Positions 26,950-34,822 of a stretch of DNA of 64,000 nucleotides are shown piece after piece. The translations under genes and the position numbers were made by a program. Source of the DNA: an uncultured Bacillota bacterium (lineage in GTDB: Bacteria; Bacillota; Clostridia; Oscillospirales; Oscillospiraceae); NCBI GenBank assembly GCA_947426945.1, contig CANEFX010000004.1, forward strand, positions 55,715 to 119,714, given 5' to 3'. Within the stretch, counting starts at the first letter, position 1. Every line of letters begins with the position of its first letter. The notes below the pieces were generated by a model. That model was not told where the DNA came from. It was given only the letters and a program-made list of their open reading frames with translations, and did no database searches.

Positions 26950-27444
26950 ATGGCCCAGGTACAAACCATTAGCGAAGCAGTCAAAAGCATGTCGGTCCTG
27001 ATGGCTAACATGTACTATTATCTGACAAAGGCGGTCATAGAGGATTTTGGCGAGAGCGCAAAGGAATCTTTTCGCCGGGGTATTATCGAATTTGGCCGTG
27101 AGCGAGGACGAAAAATTGCTCAGGAAGTTCTGGCCGCCGGGCTTCCGTTGACTCTGGAGAATCTGGATCAGTTTTATGACATGCCCATCGCTGAGGGCTG
27201 GGATCTGCACCGGTCCTATGAAAACGACATGAAGATGAATATTACGGACAGCTGCACATTTGCCTCTGTCTGGCTGGAAAAAAACTGGGCCGAGGTGGGC
27301 CATATTTATTGCCTGGTAGATACCGCGATCCGGGAGGGCTACAGCTCTAACGTGAAATTCTGTCCTGTAAAAAACATCTTGGAGGGGGACCCCCACTGTC
27401 AGTCGCTGACCGTATACCGGGACATCGCAAAAAAGGGCCAATAG
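26950..27444 (+). CDS. L-2-amino-thiazoline-4-carboxylate (ATC) hydrolase-like protein
   Basis: A 164-residue protein resembling the ATC-hydrolase family, in which a Pseudomonas member opens L-2-amino-thiazoline-4-carboxylate to N-carbamoyl-cysteine. Visible features: FRRGIIEFGRERGRKIAQEV, LPLTLENLDQFYDMP and conserved Cys and His residues near the C-terminus (CPVKNILEGDPHC). Most Firmicute members have untested substrates. The start at 26950 follows AAGGAGG. The M20 gene begins 30 bp later; together they mirror an ATC hydrolase followed by an N-carbamoyl amino acid amidohydrolase. Assignment is from memory of the family and is moderate. Confidence 0.65.
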   Translation: MAQVQTISEAVKSMSVLMANMYYYLTKAVIEDFGESAKESFRRGIIEFGRERGRKIAQEVLAAGLPLTLENLDQFYDMPIAEGWDLHRSYENDMKMNITDSCTFASVWLEKNWAEVGHIYCLVDTAIREGYSSNVKFCPVKNILEGDPHCQSLTVYRDIAKKGQ

Positions 27445-27474
27445 CCGGCCTTTCAGGTTGTGGAGGCTGAACAG

Positions 27475-28623
27475 ATGAATCAAATTGGATACTGTTTGGA
27501 TTTACTGCGGCAGTTGGTGGCAATTCCCAGCGTTTCGCAAAATGAGGAACAAATTGCCTGTTTCCTGCGGGATTTTCTGCGGGATGAGCTGTGTATGAGC
27601 GCCGAAATACAGCACGCCGGAAACAAAAGCTATAATGTCAGGGGACAGAAGCTTCGGGAAGGGGCGGTCCGGCGCCTGATGCTGGGAGGTCATATTGACA
27701 CAGTGCCCCCCACAGACCGCTGGACTACCGACCCTTACCGCCTGGAAATCAGCGGCGATCATATCTGCGGTTTGGGCGCCGGCGACATGAAAGGAGGCCT
27801 GGCTGCTCAGCTGACCGTGCTCCGCATGCTGCGCGCTGAAGGAATCGCTCTGGACTGCGATATAGAATTTCTCGGACTGGCGGATGAGGAACGCCATTCT
27901 ATCGGCGCCAACGCCTATGTGGAAGAACGGAAAAAGGAAGGTTCCTCCTTCCAGGATACCTTTTTTATCATGGCAGAGCCTCACTATGACAATATCGTAA
28001 TTGGCGCAACAGGAAAGGTCCTCTATCGTGTGGATATTTATGGAGCGGGGGGACACGCCTCCACCCCTGAGCAGGGCATCAACGCAATCGACTGCATGGC
28101 GGAGTTTTTAACGCACGTGAACCGAATCCTTACCCCCCGCTATACACACGGCACATGCGCCTCTCACTGCTGTCTGCGCGTTGAAAGCAGCTATCAGGGC
28201 TACAGCCTGAATATCCCGGAACACTGCTTCTGCCTGCTCAACAAGCAGCTCAACCCTGCGGAAAACGCCGACCTGTTTGGCGATGAGCTGAAGCAGCTGT
28301 ATCAGAAACACGTTAACCGCGGCAGCATCGCTGTGACCCGGCAGATTCCCAGTTACCCCTCATACCAGCTTGCTTCGGATCAAAAGGATGTGGCCGGGCT
28401 GACCGGTTTTTTAAAGCAGAAATTTAATCATACCCCTGAACTGCGAATTAATCAAAGTGTCAGCGACGGCAATATTTTATACAGCAGCCTTCATATCCCC
28501 ACCATATTGTACGGCCCTCAGGGAGTAGATTTTCATACGGAGCGGGAGCATCTTCTCAAACCCTCCTTAATCTCTTACATAGAGCAGCTCTATCAATATT
28601 TAATTACAAGATATTCTGAGTAG
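27475..28623 (+). CDS. M20-family peptidase / amidohydrolase (ArgE/DapE type)
   Basis: A 382-residue di-zinc hydrolase. Metal and catalytic motifs are complete: GGHIDTVPP, GLGAGDMKGG, the Glu pair in LADEERHS, MAEPH and the final His in FHTEREH. The dimerisation lid lies between (GAGGHASTPEQG). It would remove acyl, carbamoyl or succinyl groups from amino acids, or split a dipeptide. The start at 27475 follows GTGGAGG by 10 bp; a GTG at 27460 overlaps that site. It shares the operator-bearing promoter with the ATC-hydrolase-like gene. Confidence 0.88.
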   Translation: MNQIGYCLDLLRQLVAIPSVSQNEEQIACFLRDFLRDELCMSAEIQHAGNKSYNVRGQKLREGAVRRLMLGGHIDTVPPTDRWTTDPYRLEISGDHICGLGAGDMKGGLAAQLTVLRMLRAEGIALDCDIEFLGLADEERHSIGANAYVEERKKEGSSFQDTFFIMAEPHYDNIVIGATGKVLYRVDIYGAGGHASTPEQGINAIDCMAEFLTHVNRILTPRYTHGTCASHCCLRVESSYQGYSLNIPEHCFCLLNKQLNPAENADLFGDELKQLYQKHVNRGSIAVTRQIPSYPSYQLASDQKDVAGLTGFLKQKFNHTPELRINQSVSDGNILYSSLHIPTILYGPQGVDFHTEREHLLKPSLISYIEQLYQYLITRYSE

Positions 28624-28663
28624 GCTCATTTCCCCGCCCTGTCACGATATGCTCTCCCGCAAT

Positions 28664-28714
28664 AAGACTCCCATCCGGTAAAATGATACCCTCATTTTAC
28701 CGGATGGGAGTCTT
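28664..28714. terminator. Bidirectional terminator
   Basis: A 23-bp perfect inverted repeat beginning AAGACTCCCATCCGG with a 5-nt loop, between the convergent M20 and CoA-transferase genes. Confidence 0.85.
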
Positions 28715-28794
28715 TGTCTGGCGTCAGCCCGCCTGCATCCTTCTTGCCCTGCGCTTTTCCCTGCCTCCTTCTTACCTTTTCTCAAATGTGTCGA

Positions 28795-30117
28795 CTATAA
28801 AAAAGCTTCTTCCGCATGGCGTATCAATTCCTGCCGGAAATCCGGATGAGCAATCTGAATCATCGCCTCCGCACGCTGTCTCAGCGTCTTGCCGCTCAGG
28901 CAGGCAATCCCGTACTCTGTCGCTACATATTGAATCATGGTGCGTGGTCCACTGACTGCGCTCCCGCCGGCAATGAAGGGCACAATATTGCTCTGCAGGG
29001 TTCCGTCCTTCTTTCGGTGCGTGGACGCCAGGCAGATAAAGCCCTTGCCTCCCTTTGACCGAAAGGCCCCTTCCAGAAAGTCAAGCTGGCCTCCGATCCC
29101 GCTCAACTGCCGGGTCCCCGCTGTTTCGGCGTTCTCCTGTCCCATCAGATCTACCTGAACGCCGCCGTTGACGCTGATAAAATTCGTATACTGTCCCATC
29201 CGATAAGGGTTGTGAACATGATCCAGATCCGCCGGATAAAACAACTCAGGCTCGGCGCGCAGCCAGTCGTACATCTCCTGGCTTCCCATGCAGAGATTCC
29301 AGGTGCTGCGTCCGGTATCCAGCTCCTTCCTCCGGTTGGTTAATTTCCCCGCCCTGTGCATCGCCAAATAGGCGTCGCTGATTGTCCCGGTGTGGCAGCC
29401 TAAATCCTTCAGGTCACTCTGCGCAACCATATTCGCCACAGTAAAGGGGACGCCTCCTACCCCCAGGCTCAGGCAGGCTCCGTCCGGAATCTCGGCAACC
29501 ACATTCCTCGCAATCTGAATCTCTGTGGGGGAGGGCTCCCGATATGTCCGGACAGGCAGCGGTTCATGTTCCCCTTCCACGATGTAATCCGCTTCAGACA
29601 GGTGGACCCGGTGGCTGCCATCCACTCCGTGCAGCATGGGCAGTTGTTCATTGATCTCAAAAATGACGGTCCGGGCGGCCTCAAAAATGGTACGCCACGC
29701 GTAATTTGATATCCCCAGCCCGCAATACCCCCTTTCATCCGGACGGGACACGGGCACAAAGGCCACATCCACGCGGATATGTCCGCTTCGGTAGAGGACC
29801 GGCAGGCTGCGCAGGATTACCGGCATGAATCTGACCAAGCCGCGGGCCTGAAGCTTGCGTTCATAATCTCCGATATGCCAGCTGTAATATTGAAACGCAC
29901 GCTGTTCCGGGTCCCGCTCCACCACCTCAATCCGGGGGCGGATCACGAGGCCGCCCCGGATCTTAACATCCCGCAGCTCGTCTTTCCGGTCTGCCAGCGC
30001 CCGGTCCATCAGCTCCGGAAAACCGCCGCCAAACCCGTAATCCACCCAGTCCCCCGGCCTTACCTCCCGCGCGGCCCGCTCCGGGGTCACAAACCTGCTT
30101 TTATAATCGCCTGCCAT
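28795..30117 (-). CDS. Acetyl-CoA hydrolase/transferase family protein with altered active site
   Basis: A 440-residue protein of the butyryl-CoA:acetate / 4-hydroxybutyrate CoA-transferase family. The C-terminal signature VDLMGQENAETAG, then GGQLDFLEGAF, and the N-terminal VDYGFGGGFPELM fit well. In the family the thioester-forming Glu lies in a segment reading LG-HTEM; here it is LGCHTGTISD, with Gly244 (codon GGG) at the expected Glu. It may be a hydrolase, use another residue, or be inactive. It is the last gene of the block, after the 2-oxoacid oxidoreductase, where it would release or exchange the acyl-CoA formed. Confidence 0.85.
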   Translation of the reverse strand: MAGDYKSRFVTPERAAREVRPGDWVDYGFGGGFPELMDRALADRKDELRDVKIRGGLVIRPRIEVVERDPEQRAFQYYSWHIGDYERKLQARGLVRFMPVILRSLPVLYRSGHIRVDVAFVPVSRPDERGYCGLGISNYAWRTIFEAARTVIFEINEQLPMLHGVDGSHRVHLSEADYIVEGEHEPLPVRTYREPSPTEIQIARNVVAEIPDGACLSLGVGGVPFTVANMVAQSDLKDLGCHTGTISDAYLAMHRAGKLTNRRKELDTGRSTWNLCMGSQEMYDWLRAEPELFYPADLDHVHNPYRMGQYTNFISVNGGVQVDLMGQENAETAGTRQLSGIGGQLDFLEGAFRSKGGKGFICLASTHRKKDGTLQSNIVPFIAGGSAVSGPRTMIQYVATEYGIACLSGKTLRQRAEAMIQIAHPDFRQELIRHAEEAFL

Positions 30118-30165
30118 AAAAATGCCTCCTCCGCTGTCATAACGCCCGCTCTGTGTCTTTTCCCG

Positions 30166-30696
30166 TCAATCCAGGGAAAATCCCGCATTCAACGCCTGAA
30201 GGTTAATCCCTATCACCTTCGGCTTGGCGGCAAAATACTCCGAAACGGAGGCTTCCAGACTGCTCCGTTTCAATATATTCGTCCTTTTAGCTATTACTCC
30301 CAGCGCAATCGTATTGGCAACGGCCGCGTTGCCCATCTCAATCCCCATCTGCTTAAAGGGGTAACCGACATGGACTCCCCTGGCGCTTTCGGAAGGTCTG
30401 ACCAGTTCAGTATCATAGAAAACCATGGTTTTATCGTGGAACGTGTCTATGTAACGGTCGTAGGCCACCTGCGCCAGGCACAGAATTATATCGGGTTCAT
30501 CCACATTCGGATAACTGATGGGCTCATCGCTTACGATCACCTCGGACTTTGTAAAGGTTCCCCGTGTCTCTGATCCATAGGAGGCTGCCAAAGTCGCATA
30601 GACGTTTTCATGGATGGACGCCGCTTCCCCAATCATCTCTCCGGTTGAAACCAGTCCCTGCCCTCCTACGCCGCTTAACACAATCTGCATTTTCAT
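30166..30696 (-). CDS. 2-oxoacid:ferredoxin oxidoreductase, gamma subunit
   Basis: A 176-residue gamma subunit with the opening MQIVLSGVGGQGLVSTGEMI, SYGSETRGT and VSDEPISYP that characterise VorC/KorC/PorC gamma chains. It helps bind coenzyme A. The start at 30696 follows GGAAAGGAAAAG; an upstream ATG at 30726 is less likely. It is separated from the beta gene by 181 bp, most of which is the inserted MITE, and followed by the CoA-transferase gene after 48 bp. Confidence 0.9.
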   Translation of the reverse strand: MKMQIVLSGVGGQGLVSTGEMIGEAASIHENVYATLAASYGSETRGTFTKSEVIVSDEPISYPNVDEPDIILCLAQVAYDRYIDTFHDKTMVFYDTELVRPSESARGVHVGYPFKQMGIEMGNAAVANTIALGVIAKRTNILKRSSLEASVSEYFAAKPKVIGINLQALNAGFSLD

Positions 30697-30800
30697 AAAA
30701 AGCTTTTCCTTTCCACCGCAGCCCAAAAAGCAGATGCGTCCTCCGGCTCCTTCAGCTGCTTTTTATTTTACGCCAATTTTACACCTGTGTCAATTCAGCT

Positions 30801-30906
30801 CTTCTCCGGGGAGTGTCCGCAGAAAAGATATATTGCGTGTTTCCCCCGCCCTCAGGCGGGGGAAACACAGATAAAATCTACGCGCTTGGGACACTCCCCT
30901 TCTCCG
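30801..30906. mobile_element. MITE copy B with 8-bp target duplication
   Basis: The element is 30809-30898 (90 bp). Its ends are perfect inverted repeats, GGGAGTGTCC and GGACACTCCC. Inside, GTGTTTCCCCCGCC pairs with GGCGGGGGAAACAC. The direct repeat CTTCTCCG flanks it at 30801-30808 and 30899-30906. Removing the element and one repeat rejoins the beta-subunit frame as STEKS-stop; the insertion changed the tail to STEKGSVPSA-stop. No transposase inside. Related to copy A at 11407. Confidence 0.88.
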
Positions 30907-31711
30907 TGCTCAGCCGGTCGATGATCCGTTTATATCTGGTATAATAGTCCTCTCTGGGCCTGTCCGTCAAAACGCCTGTGACGATTCTGCCCTCCAGCTC
31001 CTCCCCGCTCATAGAGGAAGCCTTCTCCACTGGAACCGTCATATTGTTCAGCTTCTCCAGCATTGGGCCGGCGTCTCCAAATTTATTCAGCCGCCCATAG
31101 TGGGTGGGACAGGTATCCATTACCTCAATCAGGGCAAAGCCTCTGGTCTGCATCCCCCGTTTGATTAAATTTCGGATCTGCATGGGATTATACGGGGTGG
31201 TCCTGGCAACAAAGGGGGCTCCGGCGGCTTCGGCCAGCTTGCAGATGTCAAACCCGGGCTCTACATGGCCGTACGGAGAGGTAGCGGTAATACTCCCCGC
31301 CGGCGTGGTGCCGGAATACTGCCCGCCGGTCTGGCCGTAGTTATAGTTATTGGCAATGACGGCCGTCAGATTGATGTTTCTGCGGGCGCAGTGGATCAGA
31401 TGGTTGCCGCCAATGGTAGCGCCGTCCCCATCCCCCATCGTCACCAGCACATGAAGCTCGGGATTTGCCAGGGCAATGCCAGTGGCGGCGGGCAGAGCGC
31501 GTCCATGGGTCACATGCATGCAATTGATGTCCAGATAGTCATCCACACGACCGAAGCAGCCGATTCCACTAACCAGGGCAATATCATGCTTATCCAGTCC
31601 CTGCATGGCGAAGGCGTCCGCAATGGCCTGAAGAATGATCCCGTGGCCGCAGCCGGCGCACCATGTATGGGGAAGCTTTTCAAAAAGCATATAATCCTTA
31701 TAATTCGCCAT
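30878..31711 (-). CDS. 2-oxoacid:ferredoxin oxidoreductase, beta subunit
   Basis: A 277-residue TPP-binding beta chain. HTWCAGCGHGIILQAI opens the domain, and GDGDGATIGGNHLIHCARRN with NNYNYGQTGGQ is the TPP/metal site. The enzyme oxidises a 2-oxoacid to acyl-CoA and CO2, reducing ferredoxin. GIGCFGRVDDYLD and THGRALPAA sit where relatives read GIGCSGR and THGRALP. The start at 31711 has GGAGG upstream and overlaps the alpha gene by 14 bp. The last residues after STEK come from the inserted MITE. Confidence 0.92.
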   Translation of the reverse strand: MANYKDYMLFEKLPHTWCAGCGHGIILQAIADAFAMQGLDKHDIALVSGIGCFGRVDDYLDINCMHVTHGRALPAATGIALANPELHVLVTMGDGDGATIGGNHLIHCARRNINLTAVIANNYNYGQTGGQYSGTTPAGSITATSPYGHVEPGFDICKLAEAAGAPFVARTTPYNPMQIRNLIKRGMQTRGFALIEVMDTCPTHYGRLNKFGDAGPMLEKLNNMTVPVEKASSMSGEELEGRIVTGVLTDRPREDYYTRYKRIIDRLSTEKGSVPSA

Positions 31712-32855
31712 GCTGTTCCGCCTCCTTCCACACACGGATAATTTGCTCGGGTGAGATGAGAATTCCATCCACCCTGTTGGCCTGGACTACCTTACAGCCA
31801 TAGTCGTTAAATTTACGTATTTCGCCGGCTGCCTGGCCCAGGTTCAGCTCCGGGACCACGACGGTCTTGACAGAGGAGAGCACACTTCGAATCTCCTTCT
31901 CCGGCATGGGCCAGACGGTCTGGAGCTGGAGCATGCCCACCTTCTCACCCCGGGCACGCAGCTGCTCCATGGCCCCCAGCGCGCTGCGGGTAGCGCAGCC
32001 CCAGGTTATAAACGCCGTCTCGGCATCATCCAGATACCAGCCCTTCGTCATGCAGATATCCTCCGCATTCTTTTCAATCTTATCGGTAAGATAGTGGGTA
32101 ACCCGGTGAATATTTTCCGGGACGGGCCGGAACTCCCCTTTCTCATCGTGGGTAGAGCCGGTCGTACGGGACAGATATCGATCAGAGCCAAAGGGCGGCA
32201 TCGCCTCCGGCATAATGCCGTCATAGCGGTAGGGCCGAAAATCTTCGGGCCCAACATCCTCCGCGGGCTGTTTGCGGCTCACAATCTCGTCCGGCTCCAG
32301 CTCCCGGATGGTAACGGTCTCCCTCAGATGTCCAATGGTCTCATCCGCCAGGAGATAAACAGGCGTGCGGTACTTTTCCGCCAGGTTAAACGCGCAGACT
32401 GTCAGGTCAAAGCACTCCTGTACAGAGGCCGGGGAGAGGGCGATGATACTGTGATCCCCGTGGGCCCCCCAGCGGGCCTGCATCAAATCGCCCTGCGCCG
32501 GCTTTGTCGCCGCCCCGGTGGAGGGTCCGCTGCGCTGCACGTCGATAATCACAGCGGGGATCTCAGACATGATGCCAAGACCCAGATTTTCCTGCATCAG
32601 AGACACACCCGGACCACTGGTGGCAGTATACGCCTTTTTCCCCGCAACGGAGGCCCCCAGCAGAGCGGCCATGGAGCTGATCTCATCCTCCATCTGTATG
32701 TAGAGACCGCCTACCCTGGGCAGCAGCCGGGCGGAATACTCTGCAATCTCTGAGCTGGGTGAGATCGGGTAACCGGCATAAAATCGGGCCCCGGCAGCAA
32801 TCGCCCCCTCCACAATGGCAATATTACCCTCAATAAACCTCTTCTCACCTCTCAT
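31698..32855 (-). CDS. 2-oxoacid:ferredoxin oxidoreductase, alpha subunit
   Basis: A 385-residue alpha chain. GNIAIVEGAIAAGARFYAGY, then YPISPSSEIAEY and TATSGPGVSLMQE mark the pyrimidine-binding domain; VDVQRSGPSTGAATK-type sequence follows, and the C-terminal half is the transketolase-C-like domain. The gene order delta-alpha-beta-gamma with separate alpha and gamma chains fits 2-oxoisovalerate or 2-oxoglutarate enzymes (VorDABC/KorDABC) rather than single-chain pyruvate oxidoreductase. The start at 32855 overlaps the ferredoxin-subunit stop in ATGA. Confidence 0.92.
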   Translation of the reverse strand: MRGEKRFIEGNIAIVEGAIAAGARFYAGYPISPSSEIAEYSARLLPRVGGLYIQMEDEISSMAALLGASVAGKKAYTATSGPGVSLMQENLGLGIMSEIPAVIIDVQRSGPSTGAATKPAQGDLMQARWGAHGDHSIIALSPASVQECFDLTVCAFNLAEKYRTPVYLLADETIGHLRETVTIRELEPDEIVSRKQPAEDVGPEDFRPYRYDGIMPEAMPPFGSDRYLSRTTGSTHDEKGEFRPVPENIHRVTHYLTDKIEKNAEDICMTKGWYLDDAETAFITWGCATRSALGAMEQLRARGEKVGMLQLQTVWPMPEKEIRSVLSSVKTVVVPELNLGQAAGEIRKFNDYGCKVVQANRVDGILISPEQIIRVWKEAEQHGEL

Positions 32856-33061
32856 TCCTGAACAACCTCCACTCCAATCGCAAAATCCGGGCAGCGCATC
32901 TCGCAGAGCCGGCAGCCTATACAGGCCTCGGGGCGGACGGCTTCGGGGTAGCCGCCCACCTTCTGCTCCAACACCTCTTTGGGGCATAAATAGGAACAAA
33001 TCCCACATTGCTTACAGTTTTTTGTGTTGATGGAAATGTTGAATTTCTTTGCCATCGCCAT
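32852..33061 (-). CDS. 2-oxoacid:ferredoxin oxidoreductase, delta (ferredoxin) subunit
   Basis: A 69-residue 2[4Fe-4S] ferredoxin-type subunit with both cluster motifs intact, CKQCGICSYLCP and CIGCRLCEMRCP. It passes electrons from the TPP centre to free ferredoxin. The ribosome site GGGAGG precedes ATG 33061. First of the four subunit genes, 60 bp after the VOC gene. Confidence 0.93.
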   Translation of the reverse strand: MAMAKKFNISINTKNCKQCGICSYLCPKEVLEQKVGGYPEAVRPEACIGCRLCEMRCPDFAIGVEVVQE

Positions 33062-33121
33062 GCAATACCTCCCTTTCCCATAATTAAAATAGAGAACAGC
33101 CCTTGGCGGCCGCGCAGACGG

Positions 33122-33472
33122 CTATCTCGTCAAATGTACCGCGAATCCTCCAATCTCCAAATCCAGGTACGCAAATATAATCTTTCCCAGCTCATCTCTG
33201 CGCACGGTATGTTCCTGCACCGAAATCCCCTTCTCGCGGAAATAAGCCGCCGCTTTCTCCACATCCTCTGTCTGCAGCGCAATATGTCCGTGGGTCCCGA
33301 TCTGTTCATGTTTCATAACCTCAAACAGGCTGCCGGCAAAAATGTGGGTGCCGTTTTCATCCCCCCGCTGGAGGCTAAACAGCTCACACAATTCACAGGT
33401 CAGTTTTTCCGCGGCTGCGCCGTCAGGCGTATTGATTCCAATGTGCTTCAATTGAAACTGCGGAGGCCTCAT
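33122..33472 (-). CDS. VOC (glyoxalase/bleomycin-resistance) superfamily protein
   Basis: A 116-residue vicinal-oxygen-chelate protein. KHIGINTPD, THGHIALQTEDVEKAAAYFR and the C-terminal IFAYLDLEIGGFAVHLTR show the paired beta-alpha-beta modules with metal-binding His/Glu positions. VOC enzymes include epimerases, isomerases, lyases and dioxygenases, so activity is open; next to sugar-acid genes an isomerase or epimerase is plausible. ATG 33472 follows GAAAGGAG. The 78-bp gap before it has a 12-bp stem. Confidence 0.8.
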   Translation of the reverse strand: MRPPQFQLKHIGINTPDGAAAEKLTCELCELFSLQRGDENGTHIFAGSLFEVMKHEQIGTHGHIALQTEDVEKAAAYFREKGISVQEHTVRRDELGKIIFAYLDLEIGGFAVHLTR

Positions 33473-33493
33473 TGAACATCTCTCCTTTCAAGG

Positions 33494-33529
33494 AGGCAGA
33501 AAACATGGGCAGTCCCCTGTTTTCTGCCT
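33494..33529 (-). other. Hairpin between LarA-like and VOC genes
   Basis: AGGCAGAAAACA and its complement with a 12-nt loop, partly covering the VOC ribosome site region; no T run leftward. It could be a processing site or attenuator. Confidence 0.45.
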
Positions 33530-33550
33530 TTTCCTGCGCCACAGGTAATT

Positions 33551-34822
33551 CTAATTGAACAGCAGCAGCCGGCCGCCGCTGTCAAAGGGAACGGGAGCGT
33601 AGTCCGACACCCGCTCCAGCCGGCCGGGATCCGGGGCGGATTCAAAGGCCGCCCGGGACATATAGACCTCCTCCAGATACTTGGTGTTTCGCACAAAGAC
33701 CAGCTTGAGCTTTTCCGTCTCAATCTGGGCGCTGGCCCGAATGCAGCCCTGCACCACCAGCTTTTCCGTCTCCAGCGTGATGGGAATTTTGGCCAGCATG
33801 GGGATCATGCCGGTGGTCGCGTTGATCTGCATAAATTCTTCCTTCATCTGGTCCCGCATCCCTTGGGAAATAAAGTCTGCCATACCGCAGCCGCAGGCAT
33901 TTCCGCCGGAGACCTCCGTCAGACGCAGCACACCCAGCGCCTCCACCTCCGTACCCGTGTTGGGCAGCTTGTTAATCGGCCGCCCGACCACGCTGGGATC
34001 CATGCCGGTCCCGCTGATATCCTTACCCTGTTCCAGCACCACCAGCGCGTCAATCTCGGGCAGGAGGATCGTGGGCACCATGGCCCGCGCCCGTTTGAGG
34101 ATTTTCTTCTCCTCCTCGATCAGACGCTCCGCGCTTACAACATACACATCCGCCAAATGGTTGTAGCCGTTTTCAATGGTGGCCACGCCGCAAATGATAT
34201 TCAGCTTTTTCAGCGCCACCCGGCCCACCCGGATAATATTGGCGCCCAGATTTCTGACACCCAGGCTGTGGGTCATGGCCGCACCTTTATGCTTGGCCAG
34301 CCCGATTGCGCACATTTTGACCAATCCGCTCTCGTTTTCGGCCCGGATGGAGGTATGGGTTTTTACCCGGTTAAATAAAATAATTCCGTCCGCCTCATAG
34401 GCGTTTTTGTCGATATAGACCGGCAGTCCAAGCTCTGTCCGGCCGATCTCCATCACCTCCATGGAGGAGATAATGGGAGCGCCGACCTTTTGTTCGGTAA
34501 TCCCCAAATGCTCCAGCATCTCTGTCTGACCCTGGGCCGTCGCCCCGCCGTGGCTTCCCATGGCGGGGACAATAAACGGCTCCCCGCCTTTGGCGCGGAC
34601 AAAATCCACAATGGTTTTCATCAGCAGCTGATAGCCGGCGATTCCCCGGCTGCCGCCGGTGATTGCGATCCGGTCCCCGGGGCGGATGGACAGCTGTTTT
34701 TCCTCCAGCCGCTGCCACAGGGTCCGGGCGGGGTCATCCAGCTGCGTGTGGTCAAATTTTTGTATCACCCTGGCTACGTGCGGAATCTGATATCCCCCAA
34801 GCATCTCCCCCAGTTTAGACAT
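33551..34822 (-). CDS. LarA-like (nickel-pincer) isomerase family protein
   Basis: A 423-residue protein of the lactate-racemase N-terminal domain family, sometimes named nickel pincer cofactor-dependent isomerase. RIAITGGSRGIAGYQ, then PAMGSHGGATAQGQ and FNRVKTHTSIRAENESGLVK followed by MCAIGLAKHKGA give the expected cofactor-binding Lys and His region. LarA relatives racemise or epimerise 2-hydroxyacids by hydride transfer. The genes making the cofactor (larB, C, E) are not in this window. The start at 34822 overlaps the Gfo/Idh stop by 8 bp, so the two are coupled. Confidence 0.82.
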   Translation of the reverse strand: MSKLGEMLGGYQIPHVARVIQKFDHTQLDDPARTLWQRLEEKQLSIRPGDRIAITGGSRGIAGYQLLMKTIVDFVRAKGGEPFIVPAMGSHGGATAQGQTEMLEHLGITEQKVGAPIISSMEVMEIGRTELGLPVYIDKNAYEADGIILFNRVKTHTSIRAENESGLVKMCAIGLAKHKGAAMTHSLGVRNLGANIIRVGRVALKKLNIICGVATIENGYNHLADVYVVSAERLIEEEKKILKRARAMVPTILLPEIDALVVLEQGKDISGTGMDPSVVGRPINKLPNTGTEVEALGVLRLTEVSGGNACGCGMADFISQGMRDQMKEEFMQINATTGMIPMLAKIPITLETEKLVVQGCIRASAQIETEKLKLVFVRNTKYLEEVYMSRAAFESAPDPGRLERVSDYAPVPFDSGGRLLLFN

